Below are positions 34,955 to 42,674 of a DNA stretch of 64,000 nt, one piece after another. The DNA lies in assembly GCA_943192975.1 (NCBI GenBank), contig CALPCJ010000001.1, positions 248,001 to 312,000 of the forward strand. Direction: 5' to 3'. A model generated the notes under the pieces. That model ran no database searches. It was not told the DNA's origin and worked only from the letters and a program-made list of their open reading frames with translations. The stretch's first letter is position 1; each line of letters begins with the position of its first letter. Made by a program: the position numbers and the translations under genes. The DNA is from Senimuribacter intestinalis (lineage in GTDB: Bacteria > Bacillota > Clostridia > Peptostreptococcales > Anaerovoracaceae).

Positions 34955-36041
34955 CGCTGTCGCCCTCCTCTTCTGCCAAAGATTCGGCTTCTTGATTGTT
35001 TTCAAGCTTTCCATATTCAGTGGTCTTAAACCGCATCGTCTTAAATTTTTCGCTGTCATCTGCCAAGTCTGGCAAAGCACAGTTGTCCTCACTGACAGCA
35101 AATTCTTCCAAAGTCAGAGACTCCATTTCAGAAACTTCCGGCTCAGCAGCCTCTGGTTCAGAGTGTTCTTCTACAGAAGCTTCTTCAAAAATCTCAATTT
35201 CGGGTTCAGCAACAAGCAGCGGCTCCGTTTCTTCCACCTTGTATTCATATGCCTGTCGACATGCTGCAGTAGATTTGTAATCAAAAGGCTCAAACTCATA
35301 ATCCGCGGGCTCATAACCGTAGGATTTTTCTTCGAAAATTTCTTCTGCAAAGCCCTGTGACTCTTCTTCAAAGCCGTACTGTCCGAATTCGTCCCTAACA
35401 ATATGCCCACCTTCAATCGCTACAACACGCTTTTGCATACGGTCTACGATATCCTTGGCATGCGTTACCATAACGATGGTCGTTCCCGTAATATTAATCT
35501 GATTTAATAAATCCATAATTTCTGCTGCAGTGTCCGGGTCCAGATTTCCGGTCGGTTCATCTGCAATGAGCACAGTCGGATTATTGATGATTGCTCTTGC
35601 AATAGCAACACGCTGCTGCTCTCCTGCAGAAAGCTCATCAGGATACTTATCCGCCTTATCACTAATACCCACAAGGCTCAAAACCTGTGGCACTTTCTTT
35701 CTAATCTGTCTCTTTGGTCTATGTAAGATTTCCATAGCGAATGCTACGTTTTCATATACAGTCTTCTTAGGCAATAGCCTGAAATCCTGAAATACGATGC
35801 CAATTTTTCTTCTAAGACCCGGAATTTCACGGTTGCTCAAAGTCGTAACTTCCTGCCCGTCAACCACGATACTTCCAGAATCAGCGTCAATTTCCTTCAG
35901 GATTAATTTGATAAATGTAGACTTCCCTGCACCGCTGGGTCCTACAAGGAAAACGAAATCTCCCTTATTAATATGGATACTTGCATTCTCAAGACCAATG
36001 TTCGTATTATATGTTTTCGTCACATTGTCGAATGTTATCAT
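34935..36041 (-). CDS. ftsE: cell-division ATP-binding protein FtsE with acidic C-terminal tail
   Basis: 368 residues. Residues 1-228 are a complete FtsE ABC domain: Walker A GPSGAGKST, Q-loop FQDFRLL, signature LSAGEQQRV, Walker B VLIADEPTGNLD and the switch His in MVTHAKD. The start at 36041 (MITFDNVTKTY) follows AAAGGGATCACT. The unusual feature is a tail of about 140 residues, very rich in Glu, Asp, Pro and Ser (for example EPEIEIFEEASVEEHSEPEA), not present in standard FtsE (about 228 residues). The reading frame is open throughout and ends inside the ftsX start, so the tail is not a frameshift product. Confidence 0.93.
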   Translation of the reverse strand: MITFDNVTKTYNTNIGLENASIHINKGDFVFLVGPSGAGKSTFIKLILKEIDADSGSIVVDGQEVTTLSNREIPGLRRKIGIVFQDFRLLPKKTVYENVAFAMEILHRPKRQIRKKVPQVLSLVGISDKADKYPDELSAGEQQRVAIARAIINNPTVLIADEPTGNLDPDTAAEIMDLLNQINITGTTIVMVTHAKDIVDRMQKRVVAIEGGHIVRDEFGQYGFEEESQGFAEEIFEEKSYGYEPADYEFEPFDYKSTAACRQAYEYKVEETEPLLVAEPEIEIFEEASVEEHSEPEAAEPEVSEMESLTLEEFAVSEDNCALPDLADDSEKFKTMRFKTTEYGKLENNQEAESLAEEEGDSDESDSL

Positions 36042-36148
36042 AGTGATCCCTTTCGTTTTAAATTTTGTATTTTGTGTTTTACACACACATCTAAATTATA
36101 CTATATTTCGACCCGTTTTTAAAGGCAAAATAGGACATATTCTGTCGA

Positions 36149-36922
36149 TTACTGTGAAAATTTTGTGAAAATGTCCAAAAGTTTACTTTTTATTTCTTTA
36201 TTTTCCCATGAAAAGCGGCATGCAAATTCGTCAGCATAAAACAATTCTGGGGCAAACTGGGGTATCCACAGCAACTTTCGATTTTTTAAATATGCAGCAA
36301 TCTGTCTGCGGCTAACTCCACTGTTACTCCTGTTCACAACCCAGTCAGCAGCAATGCCAGAAAGTTCTATGGTCTTTAGACGCTGGAACCGTTCTTTATG
36401 GCGAATCAGCTTCGATGGCATAGGATCAGCTACGATAATCAGCTTGTCCATGTCCGGCAGATGACTGTCCCATGACTGTTCCGCCGCAAAATCAAAGATA
36501 CAGATTTCCCCCTTTGCACTTTGAATTAGTCTGGCCTGCTGGACGCCGTCAAGGTCTTTCCCCTGCTCCAAAATCCAAGGTGTCGGCAAAATCCAGTTAA
36601 TTCCTTTCTCCATATTTTTCTTTCCCCTCGCTGGTTTATTCTCCAAAATCAGCCTATAAACATCGTGAAACTGCCTGTTGCTAAAGCGCTGATCCATAGC
36701 TGTCGCATCATAAAGAAGACTATTGCATCTGCTGGGTGTCAAACATTGTGTAAATGTCACACTATTCCCCATACCAACAAAATAAAAGGCCAGAGAAGTT
36801 GCAACAAAGGTTGTTCCAACACTCTGACCAAGTCCAGTCACTCCGATATTCAGTTGCTGCGGATTCTTCCACTCGTCATTCTCTTTACTGTCCTGCATTC
36901 TAATAAAAGTTCTCTCCAGCAT
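36149..36922 (-). CDS. ParA/MinD-like protein with a deviant P-loop
   Basis: 257 residues. The N-terminal part NIGVTGLGQSVGTTFVATSLAFYFVGMGNSVTF has the shape of a deviant Walker A of the MinD/ParA class, but neither lysine of KGGxGKT is present: the loop reads GLGQSVGTT. A later hydrophobic strand ending in Asp (EICIFDFAAEQSWDSHLPDMDKLIIVADP) resembles Walker B. It precedes ftsE by about 110 bases in the same direction, which suggests a link to division or envelope assembly. AAAGAGG precedes the ATG at 36922. ATP binding without the signature lysine is uncertain. Confidence 0.7.
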   Translation of the reverse strand: MLERTFIRMQDSKENDEWKNPQQLNIGVTGLGQSVGTTFVATSLAFYFVGMGNSVTFTQCLTPSRCNSLLYDATAMDQRFSNRQFHDVYRLILENKPARGKKNMEKGINWILPTPWILEQGKDLDGVQQARLIQSAKGEICIFDFAAEQSWDSHLPDMDKLIIVADPMPSKLIRHKERFQRLKTIELSGIAADWVVNRSNSGVSRRQIAAYLKNRKLLWIPQFAPELFYADEFACRFSWENKEIKSKLLDIFTKFSQ

Positions 36923-36982
36923 AATTTTCCTCTTTACTCTTCAAATCGTAACTACAGTATACATCCAACGAAAAGTAAAATC

Positions 36983-37017
36983 AAGGGAATTTTGTAATTT
37001 AATTACAAAATTCCCTT
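36983..37017 (-). terminator. perfect hairpin after the PrcB-like gene
   Basis: A 17-bp inverted repeat with a single-base loop, arms AAGGGAATTTTGTAATT and AATTACAAAATTCCCTT. It starts 18 bases after the stop at 37036 and is followed on the minus strand by GATTTTAC. Confidence 0.8.
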
Positions 37018-37035
37018 GTGCAAGGAAGGAGCCCT

Positions 37036-37473
37036 CTATTTTGCATACTCTGCTCTAAGCTCAATAGTATCTGGCAGTCCCTTTAAATCCGTCTTTACCA
37101 CTGCAATAGGATAACAGCTAATTTGTGCCATATTCTCAGGTTCTGCCGGATCCGCAAAGGTTGCATAAACGACTAAATTGCTCTTATCCTCCTTGTTTTC
37201 CAAGGTAAGCTTATCAATTTCCGCCTCGTAGCCCGCCGTCGGCTTTTCCCCTCTTGTTACGATGATGTAGATTTCACCACCTACTTTGCAAGCAAGCGCT
37301 CGTTCTAAATCCCTATATTCCGGCAAAATGTCCGCTTCCAGTTCTCTAGGCATCACTTTCTCCGAAACCTTTTCAAATTTTACGCTAGTCTCTCCGGATT
37401 TCAGTCCAAATGCCACTATGAGTCCAACCAGCAAAATCGCCGCTGCCGCAATGGCAATTATCTCCTTTTTCAT
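37036..37473 (-). CDS. PrcB C-terminal-domain exported protein
   Basis: 145 residues. An N-terminal membrane anchor (MKKEIIAIAAAAILLVGLIVAFGL) is followed by a compact domain with EIYIIVTRGEKPTAGYEAEIDKL, the hallmark of the PrcB_C family, first named in a spirochaete protease complex. The rest alternates short strands. It is monocistronic with its own strong terminator. GAAAGGAG precedes the ATG. A role as partner of an extracytoplasmic protease is a family-based guess. Confidence 0.75.
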   Translation of the reverse strand: MKKEIIAIAAAAILLVGLIVAFGLKSGETSVKFEKVSEKVMPRELEADILPEYRDLERALACKVGGEIYIIVTRGEKPTAGYEAEIDKLTLENKEDKSNLVVYATFADPAEPENMAQISCYPIAVVKTDLKGLPDTIELRAEYAK

Positions 37474-37641
37474 AAGGCCATCTCCTTTCTCTGCTCTATT
37501 AGCACTGTATGAGACAGCCCCTAAAAATATGCAAATTTACTGCAATAACTCCGCTATAGCGCACCTAAAGCTTTGGAAAACGGCTGAAAGCAAAGGCTCC
37601 TTGCACAACACTTATGAACCTAACACATCATCGACACAAAA

Positions 37642-37678
37642 ATGCCAGCGTTAATCATTTTTCTGTTAACGCTGGCAT
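37642..37678 (-). terminator. terminator after the transketolase genes
   Basis: Arms ATGCCAGCGTTAA and TTAACGCTGGCAT form a perfect 13-bp stem 8 bases after the stop at 37686, followed on the minus strand by TTTTTG. Confidence 0.9.
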
Positions 37679-37685
37679 CTATATT

Positions 37686-38615
37686 CTAATAAATCTCTCT
37701 GACTGCTGCTACAATATCACAAGCTGTCATACCATATTTTTCTTTCAGTTCATCAGGTTTTCCGGATTCTCCGTATGTATCCTGCTGACCGACCATAATC
37801 ATCTTCGCAGGCTGCTTTGTGCAGAGCACTTCTGCAACTGCACTGCCAAGACCACCGATGACGGAGTGTTCTTCTGCGGTTACGATTTTACCTGTTTCCT
37901 TTGCAGCTTCCACGACCAAATCTACATCTAGCGGTTTGATGGTGTGCATGTCAATCACGCGCACATCGACACCCTCTTCAGCCAGCTGAGAAGCTGCTTC
38001 CATAGCCTCTGCAACCATAATGCCTGTGGCGATGACGGTCACGTCTCTGCCCGGACGAAGGACATTACCCTTTCCCAGTTTGATTTCCGCCGTTTCATCG
38101 TAGAACACAGGAACCGCCGCTCTTCCCAGTCTTACATAACAAGGTCCCTCAAAGCCGACTGCTTGCTTTAGCAGCATTCTTGCGCTGACACCATCGGACG
38201 GATTCACTACCGTCATGCCCGGAATAGTTCGCATCAGCGCCAGGTCCTCAAAAGTCTGATGGCTTGCGCCGTCTTCTCCTACAGTAATCCCAGCGTGGGT
38301 TGCACAAATTTTTACATTTGCGCCGGTGTAACCGATGGAATTTCTGATAATCTCAAAGGCTCTGCCTGCTGCAAACATTGCGAAAGTAGACGCACAGACC
38401 ACTTTTCCCGATAGTGCAAGACCAGCAGCCGTTCCATAAAGATTCTGCTCTGCAATTCCCATATTAAAGAACCGATCTGGATAAGTTTTGCTAAATTCAG
38501 CGGTCATAGTAGACTTAGACAAATCCGCATCCATTACAACCAGATTCGGATTTTCTGCCCCCATTTCTACCAAAGCTTTTCCGTAAGCCGCTCTTGTTGC
38601 CATCTTATCTGCCAT
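37686..38615 (-). CDS. transketolase, C-terminal subunit
   Basis: 309 residues: the pyrimidine-binding and C-terminal domains of a split transketolase. Motifs MDADLSKSTMTAEFSKTYPDRFFNMGIAEQNLYGTAAGLAL and GAVSH-like ITVGEDGASHQTFEDLALMR carry the catalytic Glu (GIAEQN) and substrate contacts. The start at 38615 shares one base with the stop of the N-terminal subunit gene (TAATG), so the two chains are translationally coupled. Together they interconvert C5, C3, C6 and C4 sugar phosphates and supply erythrose 4-phosphate for aroF. Confidence 0.95.
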   Translation of the reverse strand: MADKMATRAAYGKALVEMGAENPNLVVMDADLSKSTMTAEFSKTYPDRFFNMGIAEQNLYGTAAGLALSGKVVCASTFAMFAAGRAFEIIRNSIGYTGANVKICATHAGITVGEDGASHQTFEDLALMRTIPGMTVVNPSDGVSARMLLKQAVGFEGPCYVRLGRAAVPVFYDETAEIKLGKGNVLRPGRDVTVIATGIMVAEAMEAASQLAEEGVDVRVIDMHTIKPLDVDLVVEAAKETGKIVTAEEHSVIGGLGSAVAEVLCTKQPAKMIMVGQQDTYGESGKPDELKEKYGMTACDIVAAVREIY

Positions 38616-39433
38616 TACCATTCACCTCCCAGTTCCTCTACTGCAAGCTTTGCTTCTTCATCACTTGGGGCTTTGCCATGCCAGCCTGGATTGTCTTCCA
38701 TAAAGGAAACGCCTTTTCCCTTATGGGTCTTTGCGATAATTACAGTCGGTTTTTCCCTGCACGCTCTCGCCTTTGCAAAAGCATCCAGTATTTCATCAAA
38801 GTCATGTCCGTCAATGACAATTATATTCCAGCCAAAGGCCGCAAATTTTTCGTCGATTGGCTTTACGGTCATAACATCGTCGTTCTTTCCGTCGATTTGC
38901 AGACCGTTAAAGTCTACGATAGCCACCATGTTGTCAAGCTTATAATGTGCTGCAGACATGGCTGCTTCCCAGACCAGACCTTCCTGTAGTTCTCCATCTC
39001 CTAAAAGGGTGTAGATTCTGCCCGGATTTCCGTCCATTTTATTTGCCAGCGCCATGCCGACACTGACAGAGATGCCCTGGCCCAAAGATCCAGTAGACAT
39101 TTCAATGCCCGGCACTTTGTGCATATTTGGATGTCCCTGAAAATTGCTTCCTAGCTTACGCAGGCGCATCATATCAGAAACCGGATAGTATCCGCGTTCT
39201 GCCAAAGCTGCATACTGCACAGGGCCTGCATGTCCCTTGGATAAAATAAATTTATCCCGGTCCTCCTTTTTGGGGTTCTCCGGGTCTATGTTCATTTCGT
39301 TAAAATACAGCGCTGTCACGATATCAGCCGCTGAAAGGGAGCCTCCGGGATGGCCGGAAGCCGCACTATGTATTGCGCGGACTACGTCAATTCTGACTTT
39401 CGCCGCCAGTGTTTCCAATTGTTTTTTGTCCAT
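38615..39433 (-). CDS. transketolase, N-terminal subunit
   Basis: 272 residues carrying the thiamine diphosphate binding domain: SAASGHPGGSLSAADIVTALYF, the ThDP motif LGDGELQEGLVWEAAMSAAHYKLDNMVAIVDFN and HTHKGKGVSFMEDNPGWHG. The ATG at 39433 is preceded by GGAGG; the upstream ATG at 39445 overlaps this site and is less likely. Split transketolases are common in Clostridia. A hairpin (39460-39482) separates it from mazF, but promoter elements between them are not clear. Confidence 0.95.
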   Translation of the reverse strand: MDKKQLETLAAKVRIDVVRAIHSAASGHPGGSLSAADIVTALYFNEMNIDPENPKKEDRDKFILSKGHAGPVQYAALAERGYYPVSDMMRLRKLGSNFQGHPNMHKVPGIEMSTGSLGQGISVSVGMALANKMDGNPGRIYTLLGDGELQEGLVWEAAMSAAHYKLDNMVAIVDFNGLQIDGKNDDVMTVKPIDEKFAAFGWNIIVIDGHDFDEILDAFAKARACREKPTVIIAKTHKGKGVSFMEDNPGWHGKAPSDEEAKLAVEELGGEW

Positions 39434-39459
39434 CTTATCCTCCATTATATTTATTTATA

Positions 39460-39482
39460 GAGAGCCGGAAATCCCGGCTCTC
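39460..39482 (-). terminator. hairpin between mazF and the transketolase genes
   Basis: GAGAGCCGG and CCGGCTCTC form a 9-bp GC-rich stem with a five-base loop. The following minus-strand sequence TATAAATAAA is AT-rich but not a T-tract, so termination is likely but not certain. Confidence 0.55.
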
Positions 39483-39505
39483 GCGTAAATCAAAGCTGTT
39501 ATTTT

Positions 39506-39862
39506 TCAGTGATTTCTAGCCTCGGTAATGCCCAGACTCACAGACAGTGCCTGATCTACTGTAGGCAGCTGTTTCTCACTGAGCGTACCGATATGCTCCT
39601 TCAGTCTTCGCTTATCAATGGTGCGAAGCTGTTCTAAAAGCACAACTGAATTTTTGCTAAGTCCGCCGTCGGCGGCGGCAAGTTCCACATGTGTCGGCAA
39701 TTTTGCCTTTGTCTGCGATGTAATGGCAGCCACAATGATGGTTGGGCTGAATTTATTTCCTACGTCATTTTGAACTACAAGTACTGGTCTGATACCCCCT
39801 TGTTCGGAGCCGACTACGGGACTTAGATCCGCAAAATAAAGGTCTCCCTTTTTTACTATCAA
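39506..39862 (-). CDS. mazF: MazF/PemK family endoribonuclease toxin
   Basis: 118 residues, essentially full length for NdoA/MazF of Bacillota. The SH3-like fold pattern is MIVKKGDLYFADLSPVVGSEQGGIRPVLVVQNDVGNKFSPTIIVAAITSQTKAKLPTHV, with the catalytic Arg (GGIRPVL) and Thr (ITSQTKAKLPTHVEL) present. Cleaves mRNA at short motifs. The start is TTG at 39862 with AAGGAG upstream. No antitoxin gene lies in the 18 bases before it or in the flanking 1 kb; the upstream neighbour is nnrD. In Bacillus subtilis the order is alr-ndoAI-ndoA, so a missing antitoxin is notable. Confidence 0.9.
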   Translation of the reverse strand: MIVKKGDLYFADLSPVVGSEQGGIRPVLVVQNDVGNKFSPTIIVAAITSQTKAKLPTHVELAAADGGLSKNSVVLLEQLRTIDKRRLKEHIGTLSEKQLPTVDQALSVSLGITEARNH

Positions 39863-39880
39863 AGTCCAACACTCCTTGTC

Positions 39881-40726
39881 TTAATCGATAATTTCTTTTA
39901 AAGCAAAAGGTACGTAATCTGCAATATCACTGGCAGTAAGACCATGCTGACCGATTTTTTCTGCGGCCATATCGCCCGCCATACCGTGTACAAATACTCC
40001 TGCTCTGGCTGCATCGTCTGTAGAAAGACCCTGCCCTGCCAGGGATACGATGATTCCCGTAAGAACATCCCCTGCACCGGCAGTCGCCATGCCCGGATTA
40101 CCTGTAGTATTAATATATGCATCGCCGCCGGAAAGAGCCACCAGTGTATCTGCACCTTTTACGATAACAGCGCAGTGAAATTTTTCCCAAAGAGCCTGTC
40201 CGATTTCTTCCTTGGCACAGCCTTTGATCTGCTTTCCAAGAAGCCTTCCCGCCTCCCCTATGTGCGGGGTCAGAATAACCCTGGCTTTGGTACTTCTGAG
40301 CAAAACCTGCAGTTTTGCATCCTTTGCTATGGTGTTCAGTCCATCAGCATCGATGATAAACGTACCTGCGTATTCGGTTAATATCCTTTTCAGGATTTCT
40401 CTGGTTCTTCTATCAACTCCCATCCCCGGACCTGCTGCAATGGCGTCGTAGCCTGCCAGGTTCCTCTTTGCTTTTCCCCATGGAAGACAGATGCTTTCCG
40501 GTACAGAAATTTGTATAACCGGAAAAATCTTTCTCCTCGTACAGACGTTAACCAGACCGCTGCCGCATTTGATGGCTGCTTTGGAAGAGAACACGGCGGC
40601 GCCTGCCATTTCTCTGCTTCCTGCAACAATCAGTACTTTGCCGCAGCTTCCTTTATGTACGTCTTTGGGGCGTCTTCTAATTACAGTATGGACAAAATTT
40701 TTGTCCGTTAAACCTGTTATTTGCAT
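39881..40726 (-). CDS. nnrD: ADP-dependent NAD(P)H-hydrate dehydratase
   Basis: 281 residues of the ribokinase-like YjeF C-terminal family. Repairs hydrated NAD(P)H. Motifs RRRPKDVHKGSCGKVLIVAGSREMAGAAVFSSKAAIKCGSGLV, AAGPGMG, IIDADGLN, ILTPHIGEAGRLLG, VIVKGADTLVA and the catalytic TAGAGDVLTGII. Only the dehydratase domain is present; the NnrE epimerase half seen in many fused proteins is missing, so it may be encoded elsewhere. The gene is 18 bases upstream of mazF and 19 bases downstream of mgtE. Confidence 0.93.
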   Translation of the reverse strand: MQITGLTDKNFVHTVIRRRPKDVHKGSCGKVLIVAGSREMAGAAVFSSKAAIKCGSGLVNVCTRRKIFPVIQISVPESICLPWGKAKRNLAGYDAIAAGPGMGVDRRTREILKRILTEYAGTFIIDADGLNTIAKDAKLQVLLRSTKARVILTPHIGEAGRLLGKQIKGCAKEEIGQALWEKFHCAVIVKGADTLVALSGGDAYINTTGNPGMATAGAGDVLTGIIVSLAGQGLSTDDAARAGVFVHGMAGDMAAEKIGQHGLTASDIADYVPFALKEIID

Positions 40727-40745
40727 TTTTTTAATCCCATTATCT

Positions 40746-42146
40746 TTATAAACCTAAAATAACCATTGCCATCACAAAATAAATGCTCAGCGCCACAATA
40801 TCAGAAACCGATGAAATGGCAGGATTTGCAATGAGCGCCGGGTCCAGATTGAGTTTTTTTACAAGAAGCGGCACCATGCTGCCAAGCACCTTTGCAAAGA
40901 TCACAATGAACAGCATCGCAAGGCAAACTGTCAATGCTACACTATAATCATTGCCGTCAAGCCAGATAATTCGTCCAAAATTAATGATACTTAAAACAGC
41001 TCCCAAAAGGGCTCCTATACGCACTTCTTTCCATAAAATCTTAAACACATCAGAAGTATCCACCTCATCGGTGGCAAGACCTCTGATAATCAGCGTTGCC
41101 GCCTGAGAGCCTGTGTTTCCGCCAGTTCCCATCAGCATCGGCATATACGCCACCAGGCAGATGATTTCAGAAAGCCTTCCTTCAAAGCCTGTAATCAGCA
41201 TGCCTGTAAACACATAGGCAACCATGAGGATTACAAGCCATGGCAGCCGGTTCAGGGCATGCTGCATGACCGACTTGTCCAGATATCCCTTGTCGGAATT
41301 CTCAAAGTCAATGACACCGTTCATTCTCTCGATATCTTCAGTCGCCTCTTCTTCCATTACATCCAGAATATCATCGACGGTAATAATTCCGACGAGACGG
41401 TGCTCGTTGTCCACAACAGGCAATGCCAAAAATCCGTATTTCTTAAAATCTTCAGAGACGTCTTCCTGGTCATCAAATACATTCTCATACACATAGTCTG
41501 TGCGCATAATGTTCATAATCTTGGTGTCATCACTGGAAATTACCAGCGTACTTAAAGATACAATGCCAAGCAGCTTTCGCCCGTTGTCTCTGACATAGCA
41601 GGTATAGATGGTTTCTGCATCCATGCCTACTTCTTTGATATGTTCCAGCGCCTGCGCTACATTCCACTCCTTGCGCAGACTGATATAGTCCGGCGTCATC
41701 AGACTGCCGGCGCTGTTATCCGGATAATTGAGAAAAGTGTTGATCAGCTTTCTCTCGTTCTTCGGTGTTTTTTCTAAAATTCTGTCCACCATATTGGCGG
41801 GCAGTTCCTCCAGAATATCGATCTTATCGTCGAAGTCCAGTTCCTGTAAAATAAAATCGATTTCCTTATCTGTGATTACATTTACAATTTCTACTTGATT
41901 ATCAGTAGACAGTTCTGAAAAGACTTCTGCAGAAACATCCTTTGGAAGCAGCCGGAAAAGGATGATTGTCATATCAATATCGGTTTCTTCCGTGATATCT
42001 TCCAGCATGTAGGCAATGTCTACTGCATTAAATTTGAGAAGTTCATCTCTCGCCTGAAAATATCGTTTGTTTTCAAGGAGTTCTAATATCTTTTCAAAGG
42101 ATTCTTCCCACAATACATCTGCGTCAATAATGACTCTGTTATCCAT
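40746..42146 (-). CDS. mgtE: magnesium transporter MgtE
   Basis: 466 residues. N-terminal superhelical domain (about 15-130), a CBS pair (about 140-265; TIYTCYVRDNGRKLLGIVSLSTL and VVDNEHRLVGIITVDDILDVMEEE) and five membrane helices from about 300. The pore motif PMLMGTGGNTGSQAATLIIRGLATDEV is diagnostic. Channel gated by cytosolic Mg2+ bound to the N and CBS domains. The ATG at 42146 follows GAGGA. Its 210-base leader carries a strong hairpin and a small ORF (see below) rather than a recognisable M-box riboswitch. Confidence 0.95.
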   Translation of the reverse strand: MDNRVIIDADVLWEESFEKILELLENKRYFQARDELLKFNAVDIAYMLEDITEETDIDMTIILFRLLPKDVSAEVFSELSTDNQVEIVNVITDKEIDFILQELDFDDKIDILEELPANMVDRILEKTPKNERKLINTFLNYPDNSAGSLMTPDYISLRKEWNVAQALEHIKEVGMDAETIYTCYVRDNGRKLLGIVSLSTLVISSDDTKIMNIMRTDYVYENVFDDQEDVSEDFKKYGFLALPVVDNEHRLVGIITVDDILDVMEEEATEDIERMNGVIDFENSDKGYLDKSVMQHALNRLPWLVILMVAYVFTGMLITGFEGRLSEIICLVAYMPMLMGTGGNTGSQAATLIIRGLATDEVDTSDVFKILWKEVRIGALLGAVLSIINFGRIIWLDGNDYSVALTVCLAMLFIVIFAKVLGSMVPLLVKKLNLDPALIANPAISSVSDIVALSIYFVMAMVILGL

Positions 42147-42168
42147 CTGTCATTCCTCACTTTCACTT

Positions 42169-42208
42169 GTATTTTCCCTGGCTGTTCTTACTGAACCCAG
42201 AAAAATAC
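42169..42208 (-). promoter_or_regulatory. strong hairpin in the mgtE leader
   Basis: On the minus strand GTATTTTTCTGG (42208-42197) pairs with CCAGGGAAAATAC (42181-42169) with one bulge, enclosing a GTTC/GAAC mini-stem. It ends about 22 bases before the start codon, close to the ribosome binding site. No T-tract, so translational or stability control is more likely than termination. Confidence 0.55.
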
Positions 42209-42224
42209 CGCTAGTGCGAGGATT

Positions 42225-42305
42225 TTATCCGGCCAGTGAAGCCAAGGATTCTTTTGTTTTTGTTAATGCGTCGATACTTCGTTTGGACGTAGGCCCATTA
42301 TCCAT
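42225..42305 (-). CDS. possible short leader ORF upstream of mgtE
   Basis: 26 codons, product MDNGPTSKRSIDALTKTKES plus LASLAG. AAGGGAAG lies about 7 bases before the ATG at 42305; an in-frame ATG 18 bases further up would add six residues. It lies between the mgtE promoter and the leader hairpin. Too short to be judged by composition, so the call rests on position. Confidence 0.3.
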   Translation of the reverse strand: MDNGPTSKRSIDALTKTKESLASLAG

Positions 42306-42354
42306 GTCTTCACTTCCCTTCATAATTATATGTATAGACATTCTTTAACAGTTA

Positions 42355-42384
42355 ATTATACCTCGAAATAGCTTGTGCTTGCAA
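42355..42384 (-). promoter_or_regulatory. promoter of mgtE
   Basis: On the minus strand TTGCAA (42384-42379), an 18-base spacer and perfect TATAAT (42360-42355). Confidence 0.65.
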
Positions 42385-42546
42385 CCTTTTTAGAAAAAAA
42401 CTTTGTATAACATTCCCTCATACCCGGCAGACAAACTTTCATATAAGAATCTGCATCCGTCAAAATGATTTTGTAAATTTTTACCACATCTTGAAATCGT
42501 TGAAATTTCAGTCATTTCCATGTCAGGATTGTTCTTTAAAAAAACC

Positions 42547-42597
42547 AATCCTTTCCACCCTGAAAGGGTTGACTAAAAAATGTCAAAGTGTTATATT
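42547..42597 (+). promoter_or_regulatory. gdhA promoter with adjoining inverted repeat
   Basis: TTGACT (42569-42574), a 17-base spacer and TATATT (42592-42597). Directly upstream and overlapping the -35 box, AATCCTTTC (42547-42555) and GAAAGGGTT (42562-42570) form an inverted repeat, a plausible operator. Confidence 0.7.
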
Positions 42598-42674
42598 GGA
42601 AGAAACAAGAACCATATTATAACATCTTGTAACACTAATTTCTAAAGTTTAATAAGAGAAAAGAGGAGATTAAA

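Noticed and set aside
42147..42354. M-box magnesium riboswitch upstream of mgtE
   Set aside because: None of the conserved M-box core segments could be found, although the gene and leader length would fit.
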